From assembly GCA_963281255.1 (NCBI GenBank), contig OY725492.1, positions 1 through 64,000 of the forward strand: 64,000 nt of DNA, written 5' to 3'. Shown one piece after another: positions 32,830 to 42,096 of this stretch; the stretch's first letter is position 1; each line of letters starts with the position of its first letter. The stretch comes from Aphrocallistes beatrix (taxonomy: Eukaryota > Porifera > Hexactinellida > Sceptrulophora > Aphrocallistidae). The position numbers were made by a program, and so were the translations under genes. The notes below the pieces were generated by a model, which was given only the letters and a program-made list of their open reading frames with translations, did not search any database and was not told the DNA's origin.

Positions 32830-34657
32830 CTAGTTCTCACTCGAGAATTTTAAACTTGAGGTGGAGGCAGGAGGTGCAGCTGAGGCGGAGGGTTGTTGAA
32901 ACATGGACATCGGACCCCCAAGTTGGCCTGTTCCGTAGGGGAAGTAAGTTGGGTACATCTGTTGCTGCTGTTCTAGATTCTTCTTCGCCTCTTTCTCCCT
33001 CTGCAGCTCTTGACTCTTCAGCGATTCCTGCTTCAGCTCAGCTCGCAGTCTCTCGTTCTCCTCTCTCAGCTTCTGCGAATTGTCCTTCGACATTCCACTC
33101 GTCGATGCCATCTCCGCTTCCAATTCATTGTAGGCCACCTGCTGCGCACTGATCATCCCGGCCTTGTCGTCTACGTCCAGTCTCGCCTGGTTAAGCTTGT
33201 CGTCTTTCTCGCGCATCACTCGCTGGAAGTCGTTGATTGCGCGCCTACTCTCCTCTGCCTGCTGCTGCACAGTCGACAGCTCCGATTTATGACGCTGCAG
33301 CTCAGATTGCAACTGAGTCGACTGATTGTACCATTGCTGGCATTCTTGGGATCGCTGCTGATAGTTCGATTCTACTTCTCGATTTTTCTCCTCCAGTTGA
33401 GTGAAGCTGCTCCGATAGAAGACCAAGTCGTCTGCTTTGGAACGCAGTTCGTCGATCTGCTCACTCTGCTGAGCCACCTTCTTCTTGTAGTAGTCCTCCT
33501 CTTCCAGCAGCACCGAAACCATCTTCTCCCTCTCCTACTCACAGCACAGCTAAGAACAGATTCGGACGGACTTAGATTACTAACTCACGTTGATCTTCTC
33601 TGCGGTTTCGTCCCGCTCCTTCCTCACGCGCTCCAGCTCTCCCTGCCCCTGCTCCTTCTGCTGCTGCAGCGAAGAGGACTTCTCCTAACAAACCGCACAT
33701 CACTACTGAATCAGATGCAACCGTTAAGCACTTACTTCCAACTGCTTGACTTGCTGCTCCAGCTCTTTCACTCGGGCCTGCAGCTTGGTCGACTGCCCGC
33801 TGGTTTGTCTCTCGAGCTGAATTCGCTCCTTCAGCTCTGTGCACCTTGCGTCCGATGTCACTGCATTATCCTACAGACATTCGTAATAGCACACAATTAA
33901 CGTAGATTAGCCACTAATTCCAAACCTTTAACTGTTGAATCTTCTCCAAAAGAGCATCGGTATCCAACTCATGCTTCTCTTCTGTAACTATGGTCCTCAA
34001 TGGGTCTGTAACTATGGTCCTCAATGGGTCTGTAACTATGCTTCCCAATGAGGTAAACATTCCTTGAATTCGCATTTGATTCTCTATTCCCTCCACGAGA
34101 TTTGGCGCTGGTTCGTCACCATCTCTAGGATTATCTTCAGGTCCTATGGAACACTTCAAGCTAGATTCTCCTCGATTCAGCATCTGTTTCTTATTGTCTG
34201 CACAGTCAGGAGGATAAGATTCTTGTCCAGTTCGCATAGACAGTGAAAACTGAATCCCTTCCTCCTGAATGACTTTGTCCAGGTCCAGCTGATACCCGAA
34301 ATCTGGGTTTTTCATTCCATCCTGCGGATTATTCTCAACACCTAAACTCTCCTCTGATTCTACATACCGATCCCCGAAGGCACCGGTCTTGTCCCCAGGG
34401 GTGTGGTCACTCTGCACCTGTCCGAGCCTCTTCTCCGCCCGTGACAGGTCGGAGTGTGAGAAGGGAGGGAGCGGTTTCGAGTCAACCCTCAAAGAGGCGA
34501 GCTGCTTGATCTCTCCGAGCTCTCTGATTATGGACTCGTTCTGCATCTGACTCTCTCTGAAAAGTGCGCGGAACTGCTGCTCCTGTTTCTCCAGCATCGA
34601 CTGGATCAACCCGGGAATGTCTCCCATCTCGTCGCTACGATTGCTGGTCTCTGCCAT
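32830..34657 (-). CDS. coiled-coil protein A, four exons, unknown family
   Basis: Exons 34657-33926, 33870-33736, 33684-33589 and 33534-32830, all joined in phase 0, with introns of only 55, 51 and 54 bp and clean GT...AG ends (AAG|GTTTGG, GAA|GTAAGT, AAC|GTGAGT). The product is about 555 residues. The first exon is mostly disordered, with a duplicated octapeptide IVTDPLRT from a 24-bp repeat. From about residue 230 to 500 it is continuous Glu/Gln/Lys-rich coiled coil. The tail is rich in Gln, Tyr, Pro, Gly and Ser (QQMYPTYFPYGTGQLGGP). I do not recognise the family; Golgi tether, centrosomal or cytoskeletal roles are all possible. A similar gene lies next to it in tandem. Confidence 0.75.
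33960..34035. repeat. 24-bp coding repeat in gene A
   Basis: About three units of 24 bp (plus-strand core TCTGTAACTATGGTCCTCAA), encoding IVTDPLRT twice plus a degenerate third unit. Reading frame preserved. Confidence 0.85.
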
Positions 34658-35010
34658 AAACCGCTATTCACTAAACTCTCTTGCAATAATTATCCATTTT
34701 GCATTCATAATAGAGATTAATTTAAGGCCATAGTTCTTACAGGTTTCCTTATATGGTAATAGTCCTTACAGCTTTTTTATATGGACTTCGGTTCCTCGGT
34801 TTCATGCACGCGTGTTTTTGCGCTATTTTGAAATCATAAAAATAAAATAATTCAAGTAATATCAACAATAAACAGAACATTTATCAAAATCAGGTTAGGT
34901 GGACTCTTATGGTTATCTGGAGCTACTTAGCTCTTACATTTGGAAATCCTTGATATTAGTTACAAAATAAGAATAATAAAAAATATTTCAAGAAAAAAAT
35001 AAGTATCGGA
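34658..35010. other. gap with a diverged CArG repeat pair
   Basis: Spacer between coiled-coil genes A and B. At about 34733-34790 are two diverged units related to the 31.3-kb array (TTCTTACAGGTTTCCTTATATGG and a weaker second one). CCTTATATGG at 34747-34756 is a perfect CArG box, about 90 bp upstream of the gene A start. Confidence 0.7.
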
Positions 35011-37304
35011 TCAGGAGTAATGGACTCCTGAGTCGCGTCCCTGCACGGGGCCGTGTCCGCCGTGCCCGCCATGTGTCGGAGGGGGCCTGGGCGGATACGA
35101 GGTGGGGTATCTAGCATCGGGGTGATACCCAGGGAAGAAATTGTATCGACCACCACCAGCATGACTCTGATTCTTTAGATTCGCACACTCAATACTCATA
35201 TCGTGCAGCTGCTGTACCAGCTTTTCGTTCTTACTCTCCAACTCACTGAACCTTTCCACGGCATTTCTCTTCTCTTTGTCGCTGGCCTCCAGATCCTTGC
35301 TCATCTGCTGCAACTGCACTTCGTACACCTCGGTCGCAGTGGTCATGCTGGGCGAAAGTGAGTGGATGGAGGAGAGTTTGCCTTCCAACTCTTCTATCCG
35401 CTGCTTGTACTTGTGCAGAACGGACTCAAGCTGCACCTGCGAGACAAGCATAACTCTCTCGTTCAGTCCGCCCAGGCCGCCGGCACTCACCTTCTCCTCG
35501 TTCACCTGGTTCCCGAAGTCCAGCAGCTGGCCGGAGCGGATGTTGAACTGCTCGTACTGCTTCTTGAAGTGCGCGCACTCCTGTGACTTCTCTGCGATGG
35601 TGTTAGTCAGCTGCTTGATGTGTGCGTCTCTGCTCTCCAGCCAGTTCCGCATCATGGAGACTCCGTCCTTGAGAGAGGCCAGCTCGTCTCTCTCTTTCCG
35701 TAAAGCGTCGTTCTGCTCCGTCAAACTGTTCCTCTCTGTTAGCAGCGTTTCGATGAGCGCCTCTTTCCCCTACACACGAGACTCATAGCCTCTGTACAGA
35801 GAGTTCAGCACAGTACGACCTACCTTGTCCTGGTTGCTGTCCATGACAGGTGTCTCCAGCTGTCTGATGCGCCCCTCCAACCCGCGCACCTTCCCTCTCT
35901 CCATGTGCAACTCCCGTTCGAACCCTTCCACGGCTCTCGTCCTCTCACCCAGCGCATTCTCCAAGTGCTGATTTTCCAGCCCCAGTCCGATCACCTGTTC
36001 CCTCAGCTTGTCCTCCTCGTCCGGACTGGCCCAGTTGCGTTGGGAGCTGTTGACGTCTCGCGTGGAGGATCCCGACATAACTTCCCTGCTGGACTCCAGC
36101 TGTATCTTCAGCTGTCTCAGCTCTTCCTCCTTATCGTCCAACTTTTCCTGCAACTGAGCTCTGTACTCGTTCGCGTGCTGGATCATATTCTACAGCAGCT
36201 AACACGTAACACTGAGTGCAGTGGGCATAAGGGTGCTGGCACTGTCTTACCTGAAGCTCCACTTTGCTGGGTCCAGGCTCGTTCTCTGCAGTCTCCCGCT
36301 TTTCGCTTACCTCCAACTTCTGCTGCGTAATCTGCAGCTGCTGCCGTAGACTCTGATTCTGTCTGCGGTGCTCTTCCAGCTGAGAGTTGAAGTGCTTCTC
36401 GAGACCTGTCTGCCCTTCCGGGATGAGACTACCGTTCGTCTGGTTCTCCCTCATCAGGCGGGAGATCTCGTTGTCGCGGTTGTGCAGCTCCTCACTCACC
36501 TCCGTGTACTTTTTCTGAAAAGGGTTAAAGCTAAAACTCGGACAAATAACCGATTTCAAACAAAAAAGTAAGAGAAACCTCGAGGATCTTCTTATCTTCC
36601 TGCAAGAGCTGAGTTATGAGGCGGAGAGACTCGATGAAGTTTGGATCTGGGACCTCAGACTTCAGTTTTACAATCTGACTCCTTAAGTCAGCAATCAGAA
36701 GTTGGGTTTCCTCGTTACTGAAGTCCGTATCTCCGGACACACCTCTACTCTACAAGATTAAACGGAAATAACAGAGATGAGAATTGTGTCTGGAATCCCA
36801 AAAGTTTATAACTCAAAACATCAATTCTCTTATCCATGGTCCTAATACCCGAGTTACCAGGTCATTCTTCAGCGACAGGTTCTGCTGCTCCAGAATCTGC
36901 AGCCTTCCCATCATCACGTTGCTCCCGGTCTGGGAGGCACTGAGCGCGCTCCTGGCCTTGTGCAGCTCGTCCTTCAGGATGCCGAGGTCGTGCTGAGCGT
37001 GCGTGACGGACTCCTGCAGCCTCTTCGTCTTCGTGTGCATTCCCGCCTCGTACCGCTTGCTCCAGCTCGCCAGCGCCTCGGCCGCGCGCTTGAACCTCTC
37101 CCCAGCAGCGATCGGGTCTCTCTTCAACTCTTCCAGAGCGTCCGAGAAGCCCGGATCCACTCCGTTCACGCGCCCGCTCTGAGTCTTCTTCTCCGAACTA
37201 AACAATTTAAAGAGCGATTACCACTTTGCTACTCTCTAAAGCGGATACAGTACAAAATCAATTATGTCATAATATTCTATCAAACACTCCAAACTATACT
37301 GCAT
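35011..37304 (-). CDS. coiled-coil protein B, about eight exons, unknown family
   Basis: Coding exons with matching phases: 37197-36858, 36749-36579, 36514-36251, 36189-35824, 35769-35491 and 35436-35011. Introns are 108, 64, 61, 54 and 54 bp. The first of these exons begins in phase 2 after GTTTAG, so an upstream exon is needed; the best candidate is 37304-37249 (ATG at 37304, donor ACT|GTATCC, 51-bp intron), one nucleotide after the stop codon of the preceding GBP gene. The total is about 633 residues. Nearly the whole chain is heptad-rich coiled coil. The tail is rich in Tyr, Pro, Gly and His (YHPDARYPTSYPPRPPP; HGGHGGHGP). Its architecture resembles gene A, so the two may be old paralogues. 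Confidence 0.7.
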
Positions 37305-37305
37305 T

Positions 37306-39669
37306 CTAACCAAAAAACGACATAACAAAGTTCAGGATTTGCATCACAAATCCTTTCAGGGTAGAGTAAATTCCAGACTTGGAGCTGATCTCCTGCTGGA
37401 TGTACTTGTCCTGACTGACGTAGTTCTCAATCACGCTTCTTCGCATCTCCTGCGACCACGCATTCGCCTTTCCTTTCTCGAGTTCGATCTCGCACACCTC
37501 CATCACGAACTGCCTGAACTCGTAGACAGAGTCGTACCTGGTGGCGGAGAGTTTGATGATGGAGACGGCGTTGCCGAGAGGGATGGAGACTTCCCTCGTC
37601 AGAGCGTCCAGGTTCTCCTGCTCCCGCTGTGCGGTGAGAGCTCCCAATTCTTTGACCAACTTCTCCCGGTATTCTGCCACGGGGGCGGAGTCCGGGAAGA
37701 GAGCGAACCGGTCCATGTACGCCCTGCGGAGCCGGTTCTCCTCCAGCTGGAGGAGGGAGAGCAGCTCCTCGCGGAACACCGGCAGCGGGATCTGGTCGGG
37801 GCCCGTCCTCCCAATGAACTCCATCTTGAGTGCGGACACGGCGTCCTGGCACTGGGCCGCTAGCAGCTTCTCGTTCTCCTCTTGCAGCTGCTGCCTCGCA
37901 CCCTCCAGCTCCGTGGACAGCTGGGAGAGGAACTCGGAGTAGCTGCCCTTGTCCAGGGAAGGGTCCACTTGTACCTCTGCGGTCTTTCTCGCCTCCGCTT
38001 CGGCCGTCTCTGCAACTCGCTTCAGCTCGGGAGGAGTCAGCGGATCTTTCGTCTTGAAAGTGGTCGAGGAGCGGAACGCACTCACACCTGCCTGGATGGC
38101 GCTGGCGTACAGTTCCCCGATTCTCTTCAGATTCTCGCGCACAAAGCCTACTGCCACCTCGTCGATCGCGGCCAACAGCTCCCCAGACACGGTCTTAACG
38201 TCCGACACGTCGGAGAGGTGTATCAGGGCGGCCCAGTAGTCCTTGTAGCACTCGCGCTTCACGAACTCGACGAACTCGCGCAGCTCCTCCATGCGCTGCG
38301 GGAGCTCCAGCGCCGCGAGCATCGCCTCCGCGCTGATGGTCCGCTGCTGCCGCTCCTCCACGCAGCGCGCGCGGATGCGCTTCAAGTTGGTCTCCTGCTC
38401 CTTGGCGAACTTGGCCTCCAGCTTCTCTCTCAGGTCTCGCAGCGGCACCGCCAGCAGCTCCGAGTAGCCGAGCAGCAGCTCCTGGAACAGCGCCTCCGTG
38501 CGCGCCAGGGTGCGCACGTGCCAGGCCAGCAGGAGGGAGGTGTTGAGCGGGAGGTTGTGGGACTCCTCCTTGAAGCCCCTCAGCTGCGTGTCGTAGTAGC
38601 GGAGACAGCTCTGCTTGGAGCTGTCCTTCATCTGGTCCAGGAACGCGCGCCATCGTCCCGGCACCTCGGGCAGGGAGCCGTCGTTGGACGCGGACACGAG
38701 CACCCGCAGCAACGTGGCCAGCTCCGGCCCGCGGATCGGACTCCCGTTCTTCATTTTGGGCCGGATGTTCGCGGTTAATCGCAGCTTGAGCTGATCACGC
38801 TCCTCCTTGAAATCGCGAGTGAGGTCCGACTCGTTGGCGAGGGACAGGTCCTGCAGGAGGAGCTTGTCTGCGGTGGGGAGGAAGAGGGTGTGGCAGTGGA
38901 GGTCCGCGAATATCTCGGAGAGACTGAGGTCGAAGTTCTGGTTCTCCTTCATGGAGGAGCCCACCAGTTTGCGCAGCCAGTCGGTGGGGGATTCGCCCGG
39001 CTTTGGAGCTTGCACAAAGTCCTGTACCACCCAGATAAGAGGCGGGAAACTGAGCAGTTCGTGATCGAAGGATTGCTGGTACGCAGCCTTATTGATCTGT
39101 GCCTGCAGCGCGAATAGCCGCGTGCGGCGTGCCAGCAGTTCCAAATACTCCAGATCATCCTGGTTGATGATCTTGACGGAGTTGTAGAGCAGGAAAGAAC
39201 TGAGGAGGGAAGCCACGGCGAAAACCTTCGCATCGTACTGCTCTGAGACGTTCCGGGCGGAAAAGCCCTCTGTGTCCAGGAACACGATGGACACACTTTC
39301 ACCGCCGGCGGTCTTCGCCTCCAAGGGCCGCCCCCACATCCAGATGCCCATAGTCTTCGGGTCCACGTACTTCCCGATCCCGAACCCGCGGCTCTTGCCC
39401 ATCAGCTGATTCATGAGGAAGGACTTCCCGCTGTGGAACGGTCCTACGACGGCCACCACCGCGACCGCCCCCTGCACGCTGTTCAGCAGGTCCACGTTCT
39501 CGTCCAGCAGCTGCAGCCGCCGGTGCTCGAAGTCCGGGCGCACCAGCTGGACCGGTTCGTCCCTCAGGACGGTGGAGGGAGGTGGGACGCCATCCGAGGA
39601 ATTTGGCACCTGGGCACCATGGAGGATGGTTGTAGAGAGTAGCAAAAGAAAGTAAGAGAGGAATTTCAT
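37306..39669 (-). CDS. guanylate-binding-protein (GBP) family GTPase with signal peptide
   Basis: Single exon, 787 residues. Residues 1-19 form a clear signal peptide (KFLSYFLLLLSTTILHG). The large GTPase domain (about 40-310) has P-loop GPFHSGKS (76-83), the G2 segment DPKTMGIWMWG and G3 DTEG (132-135). The GBP-type G4, normally RD, reads WVVQDF, so Arg is Gln. A long helical region (about 330-750) follows, as in GBP middle and effector domains, ending in a hydrophobic or amphipathic tail (LKGFVMQILNFVMSFFG). Cytosolic vertebrate GBPs attack pathogen membranes. Here the signal peptide would put the GTPase in the secretory pathway, or act as an N-terminal membrane anchor. No AATAAA is visible before coiled-coil gene B starts. 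Confidence 0.88.
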   Translation of the reverse strand: MKFLSYFLLLLSTTILHGAQVPNSSDGVPPPSTVLRDEPVQLVRPDFEHRRLQLLDENVDLLNSVQGAVAVVAVVGPFHSGKSFLMNQLMGKSRGFGIGKYVDPKTMGIWMWGRPLEAKTAGGESVSIVFLDTEGFSARNVSEQYDAKVFAVASLLSSFLLYNSVKIINQDDLEYLELLARRTRLFALQAQINKAAYQQSFDHELLSFPPLIWVVQDFVQAPKPGESPTDWLRKLVGSSMKENQNFDLSLSEIFADLHCHTLFLPTADKLLLQDLSLANESDLTRDFKEERDQLKLRLTANIRPKMKNGSPIRGPELATLLRVLVSASNDGSLPEVPGRWRAFLDQMKDSSKQSCLRYYDTQLRGFKEESHNLPLNTSLLLAWHVRTLARTEALFQELLLGYSELLAVPLRDLREKLEAKFAKEQETNLKRIRARCVEERQQRTISAEAMLAALELPQRMEELREFVEFVKRECYKDYWAALIHLSDVSDVKTVSGELLAAIDEVAVGFVRENLKRIGELYASAIQAGVSAFRSSTTFKTKDPLTPPELKRVAETAEAEARKTAEVQVDPSLDKGSYSEFLSQLSTELEGARQQLQEENEKLLAAQCQDAVSALKMEFIGRTGPDQIPLPVFREELLSLLQLEENRLRRAYMDRFALFPDSAPVAEYREKLVKELGALTAQREQENLDALTREVSIPLGNAVSIIKLSATRYDSVYEFRQFVMEVCEIELEKGKANAWSQEMRRSVIENYVSQDKYIQQEISSKSGIYSTLKGFVMQILNFVMSFFG

Positions 39670-40034
39670 GACTTCGAGTCCGTAGGTAAGAAGATACTAG
39701 GGAGAAAGACCTGAGAGAAATGTGTGTGCATCGTTTGAGGTAGTGTAAGAATACCCTTTCTTACACTATCTGAGACACCAACTGCTGCCAGAAGCGACGC
39801 TGCAAACTCACCTCAAAAGTGTCAAATTTCGCACAAGAAACTCTCCAGCAAAACATAACATCCTCAATACCATAACCGCATTCATCCTTATCTTCTGTTG
39901 TATACTGGATTCCATAGTATGCAAATATATAAGAGCTTAACAATACCATATATGGAATTGTATAAGAGTCAATACCTTATATGGAAGTATATAAGAGCTT
40001 AATGCCATATATGGAAGTATATAAGAGCTTAACG
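39670..40034. other. 5' flank of the GBP gene with a CArG repeat array
   Basis: AT-rich gap. The right part is the CArG array listed separately; the left part holds only a short chance frame. A minus-strand promoter for the GBP gene must lie here. Confidence 0.5.
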
Positions 40035-40046
40035 TCATATATGTAC
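39926..40046. repeat. about 30-bp repeat with CArG boxes upstream of the GBP gene
   Basis: Four units containing TATAAGAGCTTAA followed by a CArG box: CCATATATGG (39946-39955), CCTTATATGG (39975-39984), CCATATATGG (40005-40014) and a degenerate fourth near 40035. The phase is 29-30 bp. The array lies about 280-380 bp upstream of the GBP start and within the 3' flank of the Pro-rich gene. Confidence 0.8.
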
Positions 40047-40595
40047 TAACACTGACTTGGAGTACTCCCGGGAGCTGGTGGGGATCTCCGGGGGGAGATG
40101 AGGGGTAGGTCTGGCCGGGAGAGGGGGTGGGGGGAATTTCTGAGTCTCTGGAGACAACTGCAATCCAGAGAGGTTCTTTGGTGGTAATTCCGGGGGTAGT
40201 AGAGGGTCGACTAGAAACAGAGCTAGAAAATACGCGCGTATACAGAGCACAGAGTAAACTGCTAGGTTTGTACCTGTAGAATTTTGGTTGAATGGGCGGG
40301 GATAACTCTCTTGCCTTGGGAGCTGAGGTCTATGAACCAAGTGCGGTGGAAAAGGTTCGGCATGATGCTGGGCGCGGTACGGGGGCATGTCCACTGGGTA
40401 GTTGGGCTCATACATGTGCTGAGATATTTGCGACCCTAGGATTGGACCGGTGTTGTTGTGCGGACGCACGTAAGGGTGAGTCGGGACCTGTGGGTTGAAG
40501 TTCCTCGTGTCGCGGGTCTGGCTTGTCCCCGAGAAGTGCCTACTCATATTCGGCGCGTCCTGAGGGCCCGTGTAGGTGGGCTTGTACCCTGACAT
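40035..40595 (-). CDS. Pro-rich low-complexity protein, unknown
   Basis: ATG at 40595. A GT...AG intron is likely at 40273-40211 (63 bp, ACAG|GTACAA ... TTTCTAG|TCG). It is a multiple of three and free of stops, so the frame stays open if it is retained. Spliced length is about 165 residues, rich in Pro, His, Tyr and Asn (HPYVRPHNNTGP; PPELPPKN; PPPPLPARPTPHLPPE), with SH3- or WW-ligand-like strings. No folded domain. It lies just downstream of eIF1. Confidence 0.55.
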   Translation of the reverse strand: MSGYKPTYTGPQDAPNMSRHFSGTSQTRDTRNFNPQVPTHPYVRPHNNTGPILGSQISQHMYEPNYPVDMPPYRAQHHAEPFPPHLVHRPQLPRQESYPRPFNQNSTGTNLAVYSVLCIRAYFLALFLVDPLLPPELPPKNLSGLQLSPETQKFPPPPLPARPTPHLPPEIPTSSREYSKSVLVHI

Positions 40596-40717
40596 AGAGC
40601 CGCAACAGCTAGCAATGGATACAGAATAGCAAACCTACGAACTTGACTGGCTCTACAACGAATGAAAGAGTGCAATACAACATTCACATTCACTACACCA
40701 AAACACAAGCAATTGAG

Positions 40718-41026
40718 TTAGAATCCGTGCTTCTTGATCAGTTCCTTCCCACACATCTCGATCTGCACTAAGAACTCGGCCACATTGGCTCGCTGGTCTC
40801 CCTGGAACTGCATCACCTCGCCGTACTCCGCGTGCTTGATCACGGTGCCGTTGCACGCGTAGAACTTGCGGATGTACTTCACCAGCTTGCGCTTATCGAA
40901 TTTGTCCTCGATCCCCTGGACGGTGGTGAGGAGCTTTCGTCCGTTGCGCTGCTGCACCCTGATGTGAATGACGTCACGCTGCACCGCATCCTCTGTGTCC
41001 TCGGGCTCATTGAAGTTGTTCGCCAT
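40718..41026 (-). CDS. EIF1: translation initiation factor eIF1 (SUI1)
   Basis: Single exon, 102 residues. The SUI1 fold is plain: IHIRVQQRNGRKLLTTVQG, KLVKYIRKFYACNGTV, GEVMQFQGDQRANVAEFL, ending KKHGF. eIF1 binds the 40S P-site region and enforces start-codon choice. The acidic N-terminal tail is shorter than in human eIF1. Confidence 0.97.
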   Translation of the reverse strand: MANNFNEPEDTEDAVQRDVIHIRVQQRNGRKLLTTVQGIEDKFDKRKLVKYIRKFYACNGTVIKHAEYGEVMQFQGDQRANVAEFLVQIEMCGKELIKKHGF

Positions 41027-41184
41027 TCTCTATCTACAAATTTCCTAGCTGTACTAGACTATACGGATTCATTAGCTACGAGGTTTTCAGTTTTAGTTAA
41101 TAAATGCGAACTTATTAGGACAGTCGAAGTGATGTTTCTGGCAGCATTTATGCGTATAAAATTAATTAAATTTAGGTAGCGGAT

Positions 41185-41877
41185 TCAAGGTCTGTCACCC
41201 TTGTAAGGGACGCCGCTCTCCTCTAACAGCTGCTGTATCTGCCGCACCTTATCCAGCTCGCGCACGAGGAGAATGTCGAGGCGGTTGTTCTCGTGGTTCA
41301 GCTCGTCTATCTTCCATTCGCCCAGCATCACCTTCTCCAGCAGCCGGAACGACCTGCCCGCGAGGTCCAGCTTCCGCGGCTGGTACAGGTCTGGCCTGTG
41401 CAGCAAGAGCGTTCTGCGCACGCGCCAGTCCTCCACCAGGAACCACAGCAGCTGGAGCCCCAGCGCCACCAGGGTCCAGAACCCGGCGGACCTCAGGGTC
41501 GAAAGGACGCTTCCTTCCGTCAGAATGCCCTCCAGCACGAGGCCGGTCTGGGCGCCGGATAGCGCGCTTATCTTGTACAAGTCCGCCCGTGTGGCGCTCT
41601 GCTTGAGACACAGCCACTCCTTCTCCAGCAGGAACTGGCGCGTGAACAGGAAGTTGGCGGAGGTGACAAACGACGTGAGTGTGACGTAGTAGCACGCAAA
41701 CCTTAGACGGGGGATGAACGCGGTCGTTAGGAAAGCGACCGAGGAGTAAGCTAAGGAGGCTCCGGCGAACTGTAGCACAGTCTTCCTCAGCTCTTGGTCC
41801 TTCTGGCATTTCCCGTAGATCGTCCCGCATACTGCGCCTGCGAACGAAACCAGAGCAGCTTTGCGATACCATTTCAT
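41185..41877 (-). CDS. multi-pass membrane protein, unknown (possibly mitochondrial)
   Basis: Single exon, 230 residues, ATG at 41877. Hydrophobic segments lie at about 7-24, 38-55, 62-77 and 131-147. The first two pairs contain small-residue patterns (GAVCGTIYG, GASLAYSSVAF) faintly like Tim17/22/23 proteins, but not enough to assign the family. A basic, Leu-rich C-terminal third ends with LDKVRQIQQLLEESG. The start is 219 bp from the SF3A1 stop. Confidence 0.6.
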   Translation of the reverse strand: MKWYRKAALVSFAGAVCGTIYGKCQKDQELRKTVLQFAGASLAYSSVAFLTTAFIPRLRFACYYVTLTSFVTSANFLFTRQFLLEKEWLCLKQSATRADLYKISALSGAQTGLVLEGILTEGSVLSTLRSAGFWTLVALGLQLLWFLVEDWRVRRTLLLHRPDLYQPRKLDLAGRSFRLLEKVMLGEWKIDELNHENNRLDILLVRELDKVRQIQQLLEESGVPYKGDRP

Positions 41878-41930
41878 GCTGATTAATTAATGGCTGAGAC
41901 GAGAGCTAATCGTGAATTGGCTTCTGTTTA

Positions 41931-41990
41931 GCGACTACTCGTGACTACTCGTGACTACTCGCGTCTACGAGCGAATATTCGCGACTATGA
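41931..41990. repeat. 10-bp phased repeat
   Basis: Six 10-bp units in exact register, of the type G(C/T)GACTACTC, with the last three more diverged. It lies 54-113 bp upstream of the membrane-protein ATG (minus strand), so it may be a promoter element. The 10-bp period matches one helical turn. Confidence 0.75.
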
Positions 41991-42096
41991 GCAAACTGTG
42001 AATCAATATTAGCAGTGACGTGTCATTGCGATAGATTTCTATTGCCAGTCAAGAATAATATTAAATACACAAGTTTCTTAAAACTAAGTGCAGGGG

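Noticed and set aside
39761-39949. 62-codon minus-strand ORF upstream of the GBP gene.
   Set aside because: AT-rich, no ATG context or domain, and it overlaps the likely promoter and CArG array.
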